DNA from: Sporosarcina sp. JAI121
Lineage (GTDB): Bacteria > Bacillota > Bacilli > Bacillales_A > Planococcaceae
Direction of reading: 5' to 3'
Assembly (NCBI RefSeq): GCF_013408665.1
Contig: NZ_JACCCL010000002.1
Span: 186,001 to 250,000, forward strand
DNA: 64,000 nucleotides
Part shown: positions 1 to 7,727 of the stretch, in pieces
How the letters are laid out: each line of letters starts with the position of its first letter
How positions within the stretch are numbered: the stretch's first letter is position 1
Position numbers and translations under genes: made by a program
Notes under the pieces: generated by a model
Told to the model about the DNA's origin: nothing
Databases searched by the model: none
The model's input: only the letters and a program-made list of their open reading frames with translations

Positions 1-1
1 G

Positions 2-742
2 GACGTTGGTTATCGTTCCCAATTGCTTGGCTCTGTTCACCAAGTGGAATTTTTAGTTACACCTAAATATCAAGGTATAAAAGTGAATATTAAATTTGAT
101 GAAGTGAAAATTTATCCGGAAGGCTTTGCTGCGTTTATCAATCTTGTGATGGATAATAACTTAAACATCATTAACAAGGAACTAATCGATAAACAAATCC
201 TGATTCAAGATATCGGGGGATTATCTACGGATGTAGCGGTCATTAAAAACCGTAAAGTTGATGATGATAAAGCGCAAGGTTTCAATTTAGGCGTTTCAGA
301 ATCTCTGGATGCCATTCGGGAAGAGATTTATGCGAGACACGGTGTTGAGCTTGACAGCCGTTTGGATGTTGTGGAAATTATTACGAAGAAAAATGACCGT
401 AATCACATCATGGTAAAAGGAAGCCGGACAAGCGTACATGACATTGTAGACCGGATTCTTCTGGATTTAGCGAAAAAACAATACCGTCATTTACGCAATA
501 TATGGCAAAGAAACTCTCAATCTGAGATTTGCTATTTCATCGGCGGAGGCTCTATTGTCCTTAAAGATTATCTTAAAGCCTTGAATAATAGCTTGGATGG
601 TTACAACATCGATTTCTTTGAAGATGAAAAGGAAAGTGTATGGATGATGGCCAATGCATATTACAAATTAATTTCTGATTTTGCCAGAAAAAATCAAAAG
701 GCGCAGCGAAAAGAAGATGAAAAGCTGGTTAAAACAAAATAG
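2..742 (+). CDS. ParM/Alp-type actin-like ATPase, C-terminal part
   Basis: The window opens inside this gene. The frame runs from base 2 and 246 residues are visible, so the N-terminal part with the first phosphate motif is missing. The rest carries actin-fold signatures: a phosphate-2 type motif (DIGGLSTDV, near visible residue 70) and a glycine-rich adenosine-type motif (FIGGGS, near 180). Relatives such as ParM, AlfA and Alp7A form filaments that move plasmid copies apart in type II partition systems. The next gene begins 11 bases downstream and looks like the matching ribbon-helix-helix adaptor, which favours a partition pair over MreB or FtsA. An in-frame TTG at 23 is only an internal codon. 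The family call is fairly firm; the subfamily and cargo are unknown. Confidence 0.72.
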   Translation, partial: DVGYRSQLLGSVHQVEFLVTPKYQGIKVNIKFDEVKIYPEGFAAFINLVMDNNLNIINKELIDKQILIQDIGGLSTDVAVIKNRKVDDDKAQGFNLGVSESLDAIREEIYARHGVELDSRLDVVEIITKKNDRNHIMVKGSRTSVHDIVDRILLDLAKKQYRHLRNIWQRNSQSEICYFIGGGSIVLKDYLKALNNSLDGYNIDFFEDEKESVWMMANAYYKLISDFARKNQKAQRKEDEKLVKTK

Positions 743-753
743 GGTGATATTTC

Positions 754-1293
754 ATGAGTGAAACAGGATTGAAAAGGGGCCAGCCCATTACGTTTCGTCT
801 TCCGTCTGATACATCTGATTACACATTAAGGCAGTTGCAGAAGTTGAAAGAAGTCGAAAAAAGAAACTTTTCCAGTAGAATTGCCGAATTCGTGATAGAA
901 GGCGTCAATGATTCTCTATTGAAACATAGGGAAGCAATCACGGTTCCGCTGCCGAAAGGATTGACGAAAGCGCAACGTGATTGGTTGAAGCATGAACATT
1001 CCGAGGCATTATTGGGAAGTATCGTGTATCAGCTAATGGCTGATCCAATCCGAACAGCCTCGCTCTTTGCATCACTGAACAGCAATGCGATTAGTGTAGA
1101 TGAAGCCTTATATCTGCAGGAAGAAACGGCTGCCACCGCAGAACCGGAAACAGAGAATCACTTGATAGACATCGATATGGATGATGGTTTGGATGACTTT
1201 GATTGGGAACAGATAAAAGAAACACAAAGCACTCCGGTCGAGGAAGAGGAAGAAGATCCGCTAGGTGACTTCCTTGCTCAAATGAATAAGTAG
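754..1293 (+). CDS. ParR-like ribbon-helix-helix adaptor (putative)
   Basis: This gene encodes 179 residues. The N-terminal 50 or so read as a ribbon-helix-helix: a short beta strand (PITFRLP) followed by two helices ending in RIAEFVIEGV, the layout of ParR and AlfB centromere-binding proteins. The middle is helical and basic to neutral. The last 50 residues are strongly acidic (runs of Glu and Asp) and end in DPLGDFLAQMNK, a plausible filament-contacting tail. It follows the actin-like gene by 11 bases and has its own ribosome site (AGGGTGAT). If the pair is a partition system, this protein would bind a centromere and tether it to the filament. No iteron array is visible downstream; a centromere could lie left of the window. 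The function is inferred from fold and position. Confidence 0.55.
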   Translation: MSETGLKRGQPITFRLPSDTSDYTLRQLQKLKEVEKRNFSSRIAEFVIEGVNDSLLKHREAITVPLPKGLTKAQRDWLKHEHSEALLGSIVYQLMADPIRTASLFASLNSNAISVDEALYLQEETAATAEPETENHLIDIDMDDGLDDFDWEQIKETQSTPVEEEEEDPLGDFLAQMNK

Positions 1294-1303
1294 TAAACAT
1301 TTT

Positions 1304-1331
1304 AGGCTATCTTTGCGGATAGCCTATTTTT
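1304..1331 (+). terminator. Terminator after the parMR-like pair
   Basis: An 8-bp stem (AGGCTATC/GATAGCCT) with a 6-base loop is followed by a T-rich tail, starting 10 bases after the stop codon. Confidence 0.8.
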
Positions 1332-1440
1332 AATGGATGAGATGAGTTATCTGAAAATACATGTTTTCTAAGTGAGATAGAAGGGAACGGACTTATAACC
1401 GAGATAACAGACTTGTAGTCAATATGAATGGAGGGCGGGT

Positions 1441-2013
1441 ATGGAAAAAGTCATTTACATTGTTCGTCATTGCTCCGGAGAAGGACAGGCGCCGGATGCG
1501 GTATTGACTGCTGAAGGCATAGTGCAGGCGGGGCAACTTGCGGAGTTTTTTGATGGAATCGATGTCGATCGGATAATAACGAGCCCGTTTACACGTGCGC
1601 GTGAAACGGCCCGGCCAATAGCGAAAGTGAAGAATATTCATGTAGAGGTGGACAGCCGGCTCAAGGAGCGCGTGCTAAGTTCGAATGAATTCAAGGATTG
1701 GCTCATAAAGCTTGAGGACACTTTTTTTGATCTTCATCTGAAATACGAGGGTGGAGAGTCTTCACATGAGGCGATGTCACGGGTGTGTAATGTAATGGAT
1801 GGATTGGGTGATGGTTCACGGACTGTGCTTGTGACGCACGGAAATTTAATGGCATTGTTGCTGAGGTGCTATGATGAACGGTTTGGATTTGATCAGTGGC
1901 AGTCACTGACGAATCCTGATGTCTATGTCATAAAGGTTATGGGTGAAAAATTGAATATGGAGCGGATATGGAATTCCGAAAAAACAAGCCATATGAATAA
2001 GAAGATAGTCTAG
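1441..2013 (+). CDS. Histidine phosphatase superfamily protein
   Basis: The product has 190 residues with the branch-1 histidine phosphatase layout. The phosphohistidine motif reads VRHC near residue 9 instead of the usual RHG. A conserved SPFTRARETA segment follows near residue 49, and the second catalytic histidine sits in VTHGN near residue 125. Such enzymes remove phosphate from small molecules or proteins through a phosphohistidine intermediate; the substrate cannot be read from sequence. The start follows a strong GGAGGGCGGG site. It appears to be a single-gene unit between the parMR terminator and the thiamine leader. The Cys in place of Gly in the RHG motif is mildly unusual, but both catalytic histidines are kept, so activity is likely. 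Confidence 0.82.
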   Translation: MEKVIYIVRHCSGEGQAPDAVLTAEGIVQAGQLAEFFDGIDVDRIITSPFTRARETARPIAKVKNIHVEVDSRLKERVLSSNEFKDWLIKLEDTFFDLHLKYEGGESSHEAMSRVCNVMDGLGDGSRTVLVTHGNLMALLLRCYDERFGFDQWQSLTNPDVYVIKVMGEKLNMERIWNSEKTSHMNKKIV

Positions 2014-2147
2014 GGAATCGACCAACTTCTAGTTTTATGCAAACCTGACAACGAATTACGGGAAATAAACAACGCAACACATACGTCAAACAACACAACA
2101 TTTTACATCAACTATGGTACACTGGCATCAAAGCTGAATATTTCAAC

Positions 2148-2240
2148 AACCACTAGGGGAGCCTTTTTAAGGCTGAGACGTGCATGGATGCGCGGACCCT
2201 TGGAACCTGATCCGGATTATACCGGCGTAGGAAAGTGGGT
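2148..2240 (+). promoter_or_regulatory. TPP riboswitch (THI element)
   Basis: The conserved thiamine-pyrophosphate aptamer blocks are present in order: GGGGAGCC (2157-2164), GGCTGAGA (2171-2178), GGACCC (2194-2199), GGAACCTGATC (2202-2212), and a closing P1 helix CCACT (2150-2154)/AGTGG (2234-2238). It sits directly before thiD and a terminator hairpin, so TPP should end transcription early. Confidence 0.95.
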
Positions 2241-2268
2241 GCGCCCTTTTATGATAATTCAAATGGCC

Positions 2269-2303
2269 AGCCGCTTTCTAACGTCACCGGGAAGCGGCTT
2301 TTT
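2269..2303 (+). terminator. Riboswitch-controlled terminator before thiD
   Basis: The hairpin AGCCGCTT (2269-2276)/AAGCGGCT (2292-2299) with a T run lies 29 bases after the aptamer and 26 bases before the thiD start. This is the expression platform position for transcriptional OFF control by TPP. Confidence 0.85.
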
Positions 2304-2328
2304 ACTATCAAAAAGGGCGGGGAATAGA

Positions 2329-3159
2329 ATGGTACACGTAGCGATGACGATTGCAGGATCAGATAGTGGCGGCGGGGCGGGAATTCAAGCGGACTTAAAG
2401 ACATTCCAAGAACTTGGGGTGTTCGGAACTTCAGCATTGACGGCGGTGACGGCGCAAAATACGTTTGGGGTATCGGCGATACAGCCGATTGATGCAACTA
2501 TTATTACAGCGCAAATACAGGCAGTTATGGATGACTTCGATGTCAAAGCGGTGAAGACAGGAATGTTGTTTTCAGCGGAGATTATCCAAGCGGTGGCGGA
2601 TAAATTCCATTGGACCGAAATTCCGCTTATCATCGATCCGGTGATGATTGCGAAAGGAGGCGCTTCATTGCTGAAAGATGAAGCGGTTGAGGCGTTAAAG
2701 AACGTTCTCTTGCCTCTGGCGGCATTGGTGACCCCGAATATACCGGAGGCGGAAGTGCTTGCAGAAATGAAAATAAAAACCGATGCGGATATGGAAGAGG
2801 CGGCAAAACGTATGATAGCTTTGGGTGCCAAGGCTGTTCTTATTAAAGGGGGCCACCGTAAAGAAGCGCCCTATGCGCAAGATTTTTTCTTGGGAGCGGA
2901 TGGGGAACGATTTTCGGTTCGTTCACCATGGATTGACACGAAAGATACACACGGAACGGGATGCACGTATTCTGCGGCGCTTACAGCGTTTTTGGCAAAC
3001 GGGGAGACGGCAGCGAAGGCGGTTATTTCTGCAAAAGGTTTCATCCACGCGGCGATAGAAGATGGGCTTGAAATCGGCGGTGGGCACGGTCCTACGAATC
3101 ACTGGGCATATGGGCGCCGTGCAAACAAAATGATGGAAGGGGTTGTTGTAAATGGATAA
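2329..3159 (+). CDS. thiD: Hydroxymethylpyrimidine / HMP-phosphate kinase
   Basis: ThiD phosphorylates 4-amino-5-hydroxymethyl-2-methylpyrimidine twice, giving the pyrimidine half of thiamine. From the ATG at 2329 the product has 276 residues, the usual length. Ribokinase-family motifs are clear: substrate-binding AGSDSGGGAGIQAD near the N-terminus, VTAQNTFGV near residue 40, IDPVM near 107, and the C-terminal DTHGTGCT with the catalytic Asp region. A longer frame back to 2188 would read through the TPP aptamer and is rejected; the AGGGCGGGG site before 2329 supports the start chosen. It overlaps thiE by 8 bases, so the two are translationally coupled. With only thiD and thiE present here, this operon may serve salvage, or work with thiamine genes elsewhere. 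Confidence 0.95.
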   Translation: MVHVAMTIAGSDSGGGAGIQADLKTFQELGVFGTSALTAVTAQNTFGVSAIQPIDATIITAQIQAVMDDFDVKAVKTGMLFSAEIIQAVADKFHWTEIPLIIDPVMIAKGGASLLKDEAVEALKNVLLPLAALVTPNIPEAEVLAEMKIKTDADMEEAAKRMIALGAKAVLIKGGHRKEAPYAQDFFLGADGERFSVRSPWIDTKDTHGTGCTYSAALTAFLANGETAAKAVISAKGFIHAAIEDGLEIGGGHGPTNHWAYGRRANKMMEGVVVNG

Positions 3160-3811
3160 GCAGACAGTTAATCTATATTTCATTATGGGAACGAACACTA
3201 CAGGAGGGAAGGATCCGCTTGCTGTACTTGAAAACGCGCTGAAAGGCGGTGTGACATGTTTCCAGTTACGTGAAAAAGGGCATGGTACTTTAACGGGTGA
3301 TGACCTGAAAGCATTTGCGAATTCATGTAAGGAGTTGTGTGAACGATACAGTGTGCCGTTCATCGTCAATGATGATATTGACCTTGCGATTGAAATAGGT
3401 GCGGATGGTGTTCATATCGGGCAAGAAGATGGAAATATCTCAGAAGTGCGTGAAAAGGTCGGTCCAGACATGCTGATTGGTGTTTCGACTCATAATGTAA
3501 CGGAAGCGATTGCGGCGGCTGATGCGGGAGCGGATTATATAGGTCTAGGTCCAGTTTACGAGACGCAGTCGAAAGATGATGCACAGCCCGTCATCGGTCT
3601 TGAAATGGTCAGTGAAGTCGCGGCATTGTTGCCGGGCTTACCAATTGTGGGCATCGGTGGTATTTCGGAACGTAAAGCGGGAGCGGTTATTAACGCAGGA
3701 GCTTCGGGGGTAGCGGTTATATCCGCGATTTCCGGCAATGAAAACTCCGAAGAGGCGGCAATCCGTATGAAAGGGGCAGTTCTTCTTTCGTTGACAGGTA
3801 TAGAAATGTAA
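3152..3811 (+). CDS. thiE: Thiamine phosphate synthase
   Basis: ThiE joins HMP-pyrophosphate and hydroxyethylthiazole phosphate to form thiamine phosphate in the cytoplasm. The 219-residue product is a TIM barrel of normal length. Visible family motifs include QLREKG near residue 32, FIVNDDIDLA near 69, GADGVHIGQED near 83, the STHN segment near 109, YIGLGPVYETQSK near 129, and the phosphate-binding VGIGGI near 167. Its ATG lies inside the end of thiD (8-base overlap), showing that the two share one transcript under the TPP riboswitch. No clear terminator was seen in the 57 bases before the next gene, so read-through into the DUF3238-like gene is possible. Confidence 0.95.
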   Translation: MDKQTVNLYFIMGTNTTGGKDPLAVLENALKGGVTCFQLREKGHGTLTGDDLKAFANSCKELCERYSVPFIVNDDIDLAIEIGADGVHIGQEDGNISEVREKVGPDMLIGVSTHNVTEAIAAADAGADYIGLGPVYETQSKDDAQPVIGLEMVSEVAALLPGLPIVGIGGISERKAGAVINAGASGVAVISAISGNENSEEAAIRMKGAVLLSLTGIEM

Positions 3812-3868
3812 TGTTTAGCTCCCTGCAAAATACACCACACTTCTGAGTAGGACGGAGGCGTGCGAATA

Positions 3869-5068
3869 ATGAAGAAAAAGTTTGAAATACAAACCGTTTT
3901 GCATAAGCCGGATTTGATTTACTTCACATGGAATGATGTTGGAGGAACCTACAATGTTTATAAAGACGGAAATCATTTGTACGAAGGTACCGTTTCTGAA
4001 TTCAGCGATGGTGATTTTAAGCGTGCGAAACTATATAATTATTCAATCGAGCGTGTTGAAAATGGAAGCGTTGTTGATGTGATTGCGCTGCAGACATCTG
4101 CATTCGCAGAAAAGAAAGATGTGGAAAGCCCACTACAGTCTTTGGTCACTACAACGATCGTTGCAAAAACACAGATTGCGTTATCTTGGGAAGAAATAAA
4201 AGACGTTGAAGAATATGATATCTATCGAAATGGAATATACATGAAGACAGTGAATGAGAACCGCTTCATTGATCGGGATTTTTCGTTAGATGAAATGAAT
4301 GTATATACCATCGAATCCAAGCGTCCGCTTGTGAAATCGGAGGAGCGGTTTAATGTATTTCAGTCGGTTGTATCGAATGTTTTCGGATTGTTGAATCCGT
4401 CTTCTACAAAGGAAGAAGCAACGTACGAAAGATATTCGGTGACGAAAGTAATTGCCGGGGCAGTAAATCTGTTGATTCCCGTTCAAGAAAAAGACGGACT
4501 ACCACATGTGGACAGATGGCAATTACGTTATATGACGTTTTTAAAGGATGATTGGATAAGGAATCCGAATCACTTGTCACGGAACCGCTTTTTCAAGGGG
4601 GACGACAGAGGGTTTGACCCGAATGGAGATAGCTATCGTACTCTTGTTGACATCGAACTTGCATATGATCTTGAACGCTCTCCTCTGACGTTTACAAAGG
4701 ATGTAGGACCGTCACTTGCGTATAGCTCCTTGAAACGCTTCAGGGAGCAAGCAACGGCATCGCATGAAGGAATTACGCTGCAGCGAACAGATCATAAGGA
4801 AGGCGAATCAGGGTTTCATTTGACGCACTCAGTTGGTAATCCCCTCGCGGCGGCACCTAACATCGATTATGAAGTGCAGGCTGTCATGCGACGGGATGGT
4901 ACGTTTGATATTTGCGGCTATCACGATCAAGCGCCTCATCATGAAATTTATCTGATGCGCGGGGCAGGGGACGATTGGAAACCTGTTCACTTGGCCGAGA
5001 ATAAAGGACTCGCGTGGATGTCGGACGTAATTGCGTGGCAATATTGGCGAATCTCAAATCTAGAATAG
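3869..5068 (+). CDS. Fibronectin-III-like / DUF3238-like protein of unknown function
   Basis: The product has 399 residues and no signal peptide. Residues 1-75 and about 90-165 look like two beta-sandwich modules of fibronectin type III flavour; both contain YNVYKDG/YDIYRNG-like turns, and the first holds an LIYFTWNDVGGTYNVY core. The C-terminal 200 residues resemble DUF3238: the GDDRGFDPNG segment, an IDYEVQAVMRRDG strand, and an aromatic/His cluster (GYHDQAPHHEIYL). I recall DUF3238 as uncharacterised. The start is taken at the ATG at 3869, 10 bases after GGAGG; a GTG at 3860 lies almost on top of that site. Its job is unknown. The two Fn3-like modules suggest binding to a surface, protein or glycan, although no export signal is visible. 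The domain assignment is from memory. Confidence 0.55.
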   Translation: MKKKFEIQTVLHKPDLIYFTWNDVGGTYNVYKDGNHLYEGTVSEFSDGDFKRAKLYNYSIERVENGSVVDVIALQTSAFAEKKDVESPLQSLVTTTIVAKTQIALSWEEIKDVEEYDIYRNGIYMKTVNENRFIDRDFSLDEMNVYTIESKRPLVKSEERFNVFQSVVSNVFGLLNPSSTKEEATYERYSVTKVIAGAVNLLIPVQEKDGLPHVDRWQLRYMTFLKDDWIRNPNHLSRNRFFKGDDRGFDPNGDSYRTLVDIELAYDLERSPLTFTKDVGPSLAYSSLKRFREQATASHEGITLQRTDHKEGESGFHLTHSVGNPLAAAPNIDYEVQAVMRRDGTFDICGYHDQAPHHEIYLMRGAGDDWKPVHLAENKGLAWMSDVIAWQYWRISNLE

Positions 5069-5076
5069 TATATACG

Positions 5077-5113
5077 GACCCCCTTCTATTTTCGCGGAAG
5101 GGGGTCATTTTTT
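5077..5113 (+). terminator. Strong terminator after the DUF3238-like gene
   Basis: A 10-bp GC-rich stem (GACCCCCTTC/GAAGGGGGTC) is followed by a run of T. Confidence 0.92.
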
Positions 5114-5243
5114 ATATATAAATATGTATGACTTTCAAGTCTTTCAGAAACCGAAACTTGGACTAGCAATTGAAAAAAAGCTTAATATAGTGGGACTATT
5201 GTGATATGTTAGATAGTAGGTTTATCACAAAGGGGGAATTGGG

Positions 5244-6035
5244 ATGAAGAAGTTTGGTATTATCACTTTGATGTTATCTATTATGCTTGTGATTGCAGCG
5301 TGCGGCACGGATAAAGGGGATGACACGAAGACTAGCTCAGGTTCAGATTCCGGGGACAGTGGAAAAGTGTATAAAGTAGGGATAGATACAACTTATCCGC
5401 CATTTGAATTTGAAGTGGATGGAAAATATACAGGAATCGATATTGATATTATAACGGCAATTGCGAAAAACCAAGGTTTTGAAATTGAGTTCGACGCGAT
5501 GGACTTTGGTGGAATCATTCCAGCTATGCAAGCGGACCAGCTTGACATTGCAATTGCAGGAATGAGTATCACGGATGATCGAAAAAAAGTAGTAGATTTC
5601 TCGGATCCGTATTTTGACGCAGGACTTACATTGGTTGTCGCCACAAAAACAACTGATATTAAAGGTCTTGAGGACTTGAAAGGTAAAACAGTCGCTGTGA
5701 AAAATGGAACGACTGGAGCGCAATTTGCACTGGAACATGAAAGCGAATATGGTTTTGAACTAGTCCAGTTCGATGACAGTCCAGCGATGTTCCAAGAGGT
5801 TTCGAACGGTAATGCGGATGCATTGATTGAAGATTATCCTGTTATCGCCTATGCGATTTCCCAGAACAAACTTGACTTGCAACTAGTCGGGGAACGTCTG
5901 AATGGGGATCAGTACGGAATTGCAGTTCTTAAAGGAAAACAAGCTGATGTGCTGAAGCAGATTAACGACGGTCTGCAAGACCTTCGCGATAGCGGTGAAT
6001 ATGACAAGATTCTAGACAAATATCTTGCTGAATAA
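5244..6035 (+). CDS. Polar amino acid ABC transporter, substrate-binding lipoprotein
   Basis: This 263-residue extracellular lipoprotein captures an amino acid for the permease and ATPase encoded downstream. The N-terminus is a lipoprotein signal: MKK, a hydrophobic core, and the lipobox IAAC with Cys20 as the lipidation site. A Ser/Gly/Asp linker follows. The mature part has the family-3 binding-protein signatures, starting with KVGIDTTYPPFEF, then YTGIDIDI, MDFGGIIPAMQA, GMSITDDRKK and LKGKTVAVKNGTTG. Glutamine and arginine/lysine transporters share these motifs, so the substrate cannot be fixed here. The ATG is 7 bases after AGGGGG. A terminator between this gene and the permease probably keeps the binding protein in excess. 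Confidence 0.93.
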   Translation: MKKFGIITLMLSIMLVIAACGTDKGDDTKTSSGSDSGDSGKVYKVGIDTTYPPFEFEVDGKYTGIDIDIITAIAKNQGFEIEFDAMDFGGIIPAMQADQLDIAIAGMSITDDRKKVVDFSDPYFDAGLTLVVATKTTDIKGLEDLKGKTVAVKNGTTGAQFALEHESEYGFELVQFDDSPAMFQEVSNGNADALIEDYPVIAYAISQNKLDLQLVGERLNGDQYGIAVLKGKQADVLKQINDGLQDLRDSGEYDKILDKYLAE

Positions 6036-6083
6036 ATAATTCTTACTATATATCTCGAAGTATTGAATACGGAGTATAAAATG

Positions 6084-6155
6084 AGCGCAGGCGGTAGGTA
6101 TCCCTTAGCGCCGGAGCGGATTTGAAGGGTTTCTTTAATTCAATTTATATAATAT
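6084..6155 (+). repeat. Short copy of a structured intergenic repeat
   Basis: The block starts GCGCAGGCG, continues with GGTATCCC and TAGCGCCG, and ends in an AT-rich tail with TTCTTTA. It closely matches the two ends of the longer copy at 39733-39862 but lacks about 60 bases of internal hairpin. GGCG/CGCC can close a stem. Confidence 0.7.
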
Positions 6156-6184
6156 AGCGTGTTCCTTGCGCTATATTTTTTTTA
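6150..6184 (+). terminator. Intercistronic terminator/attenuator in the ABC operon
   Basis: The stem ATATAGCG (6152-6159)/CGCTATAT (6169-6176) is followed by eight T. It lies between the binding protein and permease genes, so only part of the transcripts should continue. Confidence 0.78.
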
Positions 6185-6200
6185 TAAAGGAGATGTGTAA

Positions 6201-6845
6201 ATGGAAACGATTATTGCTGTTTTACCGTATTTAATGCAAGGATTGAAAGTAACCTTATACATCTTTTTCTTTTCAATTATCTTTGGATTCTTGATTGGAT
6301 TGGTAACGGCTCTAATGCGCTTGACGCATATTAAGCCTTTGAACTGGATTTCGAAGGCATTCGTCGATGTTATTCGAGGAACGCCATTCATTGTCCAGTT
6401 GTTCTTTATCTACTTTGGTTTGAACTCTCTAGAATTTATTTCGTTGGACAGGACGGTGGCAGGGATACTGACCGTGGCGGTAAATGCGGGTGCTTACTTC
6501 TCCGAAATTATCCGTGCGGGGATACAGTCAATCGATAAAGGACAGATGGAAGCAGCGCGGTCCCTCGGTCTTACGCAATCACAAACGATGCGCTCGATTG
6601 TTTTGCCACAGGCATTCAGAAGAATGTTGCCGACAATTACGAACCAGTCAATTATCAGTTTCAAAGATACCTCCCTCCTTTCCATTATAGGAATAGCAGA
6701 TATCGTACAGAGAGGAAAGATTCAGGCAAGCGCTACTTTCATGCACTTTGAAATTTGGCTGACTGTTGGTATCATTTACTTTGTAATCATTTATCTACTA
6801 TCGTTGCTTTCCAGCTTCATTGAAAGGAGGTTTGTCCTAAGATGA
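6201..6845 (+). CDS. Polar amino acid ABC transporter, permease
   Basis: This 214-residue inner-membrane permease belongs to the His/Glu/Gln/Arg family. Hydrophobic segments appear near residues 4-35, 50-75, 80-100 and 180-205, giving about five spans. The conserved cytoplasmic ATPase-docking loop is visible as [28 protein letters not shown] cut into its core EAARSLGLT near residue 117. The N-terminal [10 protein letters not shown] and the [13 protein letters not shown] segment are typical of the family. The start follows AAAGGAG by 8 bases. It overlaps the ATPase gene by four bases (ATGA), so the two are coupled. It should form the pore with itself and pass the substrate delivered by the upstream lipoprotein. 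Confidence 0.94.
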   Translation: METIIAVLPYLMQGLKVTLYIFFFSIIFGFLIGLVTALMRLTHIKPLNWISKAFVDVIRGTPFIVQLFFIYFGLNSLEFISLDRTVAGILTVAVNAGAYFSEIIRAGIQSIDKGQMEAARSLGLTQSQTMRSIVLPQAFRRMLPTITNQSIISFKDTSLLSIIGIADIVQRGKIQASATFMHFEIWLTVGIIYFVIIYLLSLLSSFIERRFVLR

Positions 6846-7570
6846 CAATGATTCAGGTGAGGAATTTGAAGAAGTCATTCGGCGAACTTGAAGTGCTAAA
6901 AGATATCAATGTTGAAATTCAAGAGCGTGAAGTCGTTTGTGTCATCGGTCCCTCCGGTTCGGGGAAAAGTACGTTCCTGCGGTGTTTGAATCGCTTGGAA
7001 GATATTACAGATGGCCATGTTGTCATTAACGGCCAAGATATCACGGATTCGAAGCAGGATATCAATAAAATCAGGGAAAATGTCGGTATGGTGTTTCAAC
7101 AATTCAATCTGTTTCCACATATGACTGTGTTGCAAAACGTCATGCTTGCGCCTATGAAGCTAGGTAAAGGTGATAAGAGTTCGATTGAAAAAAAAGCACT
7201 TGAACTTCTTGCAAAAGTAGGTTTGTCGGATAAAGCAAAAGTGTACCCAGGTGAACTTTCAGGTGGCCAGAAACAGCGAGTCGCAATTGCCAGGGCGTTG
7301 GCGATGGACCCGAAAATCATGCTGTTCGACGAACCGACGTCCGCGCTTGACCCGGAAGTGGTCGGTGACGTGCTAGCCGTTATGAAGCAGCTTGCACTGG
7401 AAGGGATGACGATGATTGTCGTGACGCATGAGATGGGGTTTGCGCGTGAAGTGGGCGACCGCGTTATCTTCATGGATGGCGGCTTTATCGTAGAAGAAAA
7501 TGTCCCGGAAGAGTTGTTCGGAAACCCTAAAGAAGTGAGGACGCAAGCCTTTTTGAGTAAGGTGTTGTAA
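6842..7570 (+). CDS. Polar amino acid ABC transporter, ATP-binding protein
   Basis: This 242-residue GlnQ/ArtM-type ATPase energises the upstream permease. The Walker A motif is GPSGSGKST near residue 37, the Q-loop is [11 protein letters not shown] near 87, the signature is LSGGQKQR near 139, Walker B is [13 protein letters not shown] near 159, and the switch histidine is in VVTHEM near 194. Length and motif order are standard for the polar amino acid group. A strong AAAGGAGGT site lies 11 bases before the ATG, inside the permease end. It completes a binding protein-permease-ATPase operon that closes with a terminator at 7599. Confidence 0.96.
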   Translation: MTMIQVRNLKKSFGELEVLKDINVEIQEREVVCVIGPSGSGKSTFLRCLNRLEDITDGHVVINGQDITDSKQDINKIRENVGMVFQQFNLFPHMTVLQNVMLAPMKLGKGDKSSIEKKALELLAKVGLSDKAKVYPGELSGGQKQRVAIARALAMDPKIMLFDEPTSALDPEVVGDVLAVMKQLALEGMTMIVVTHEMGFAREVGDRVIFMDGGFIVEENVPEELFGNPKEVRTQAFLSKVL

Positions 7571-7598
7571 GTATGAAATGAATAGTGATTGGATGAAC

Positions 7599-7629
7599 GG
7601 GGAAGCTTATTGTGCTTTCCTGTTTTTTT
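7599..7629 (+). terminator. Terminator of the amino acid ABC operon
   Basis: A GGGAAGC/GCTTTCC stem (one G-T pair) with a 7-base loop is followed by seven T. Confidence 0.75.
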
Positions 7630-7647
7630 ATTGTCCAAGCCGACTCG

Positions 7648-7676
7648 TTGACAATGAAAACTACACTTGTTATGAT
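7648..7676 (+). promoter_or_regulatory. Sigma-A promoter of the quinone-detoxification operon
   Basis: TTGACA (7648-7653), a 17-base spacer and TATGAT (7671-7676) match the vegetative consensus. It sits directly before the MhqR-like operator and the dioxygenase gene. Confidence 0.82.
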
Positions 7677-7694
7677 TATCTCGAATTCAAGATA
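7677..7694 (+). promoter_or_regulatory. MhqR-type operator (TATCTCGAATTCAAGATA)
   Basis: The near-perfect palindrome TATCTCGAATTCAAGATA starts at the base after the -10 box. From memory it matches the operator of the MarR-family quinone sensor MhqR of Bacillus subtilis, which also controls dioxygenase/hydrolase operons. Binding here would block transcription start until quinones inactivate the repressor. No mhqR gene lies in the window. Confidence 0.75.
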
Positions 7695-7727
7695 AATAAC
7701 GGTTGAACAATTTGGGAGGGAATGGAT

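Noticed and set aside
1..1293. Prophage or conjugative element at the left edge
   Set aside because: No integrase, structural or mobilisation gene is visible; only the actin-like pair supports it, so this is left open rather than called.
2188..2328. N-terminal extension of ThiD
   Set aside because: The frame is open but runs through the TPP aptamer and its terminator; the ATG at 2329 has a ribosome site and gives the normal protein.
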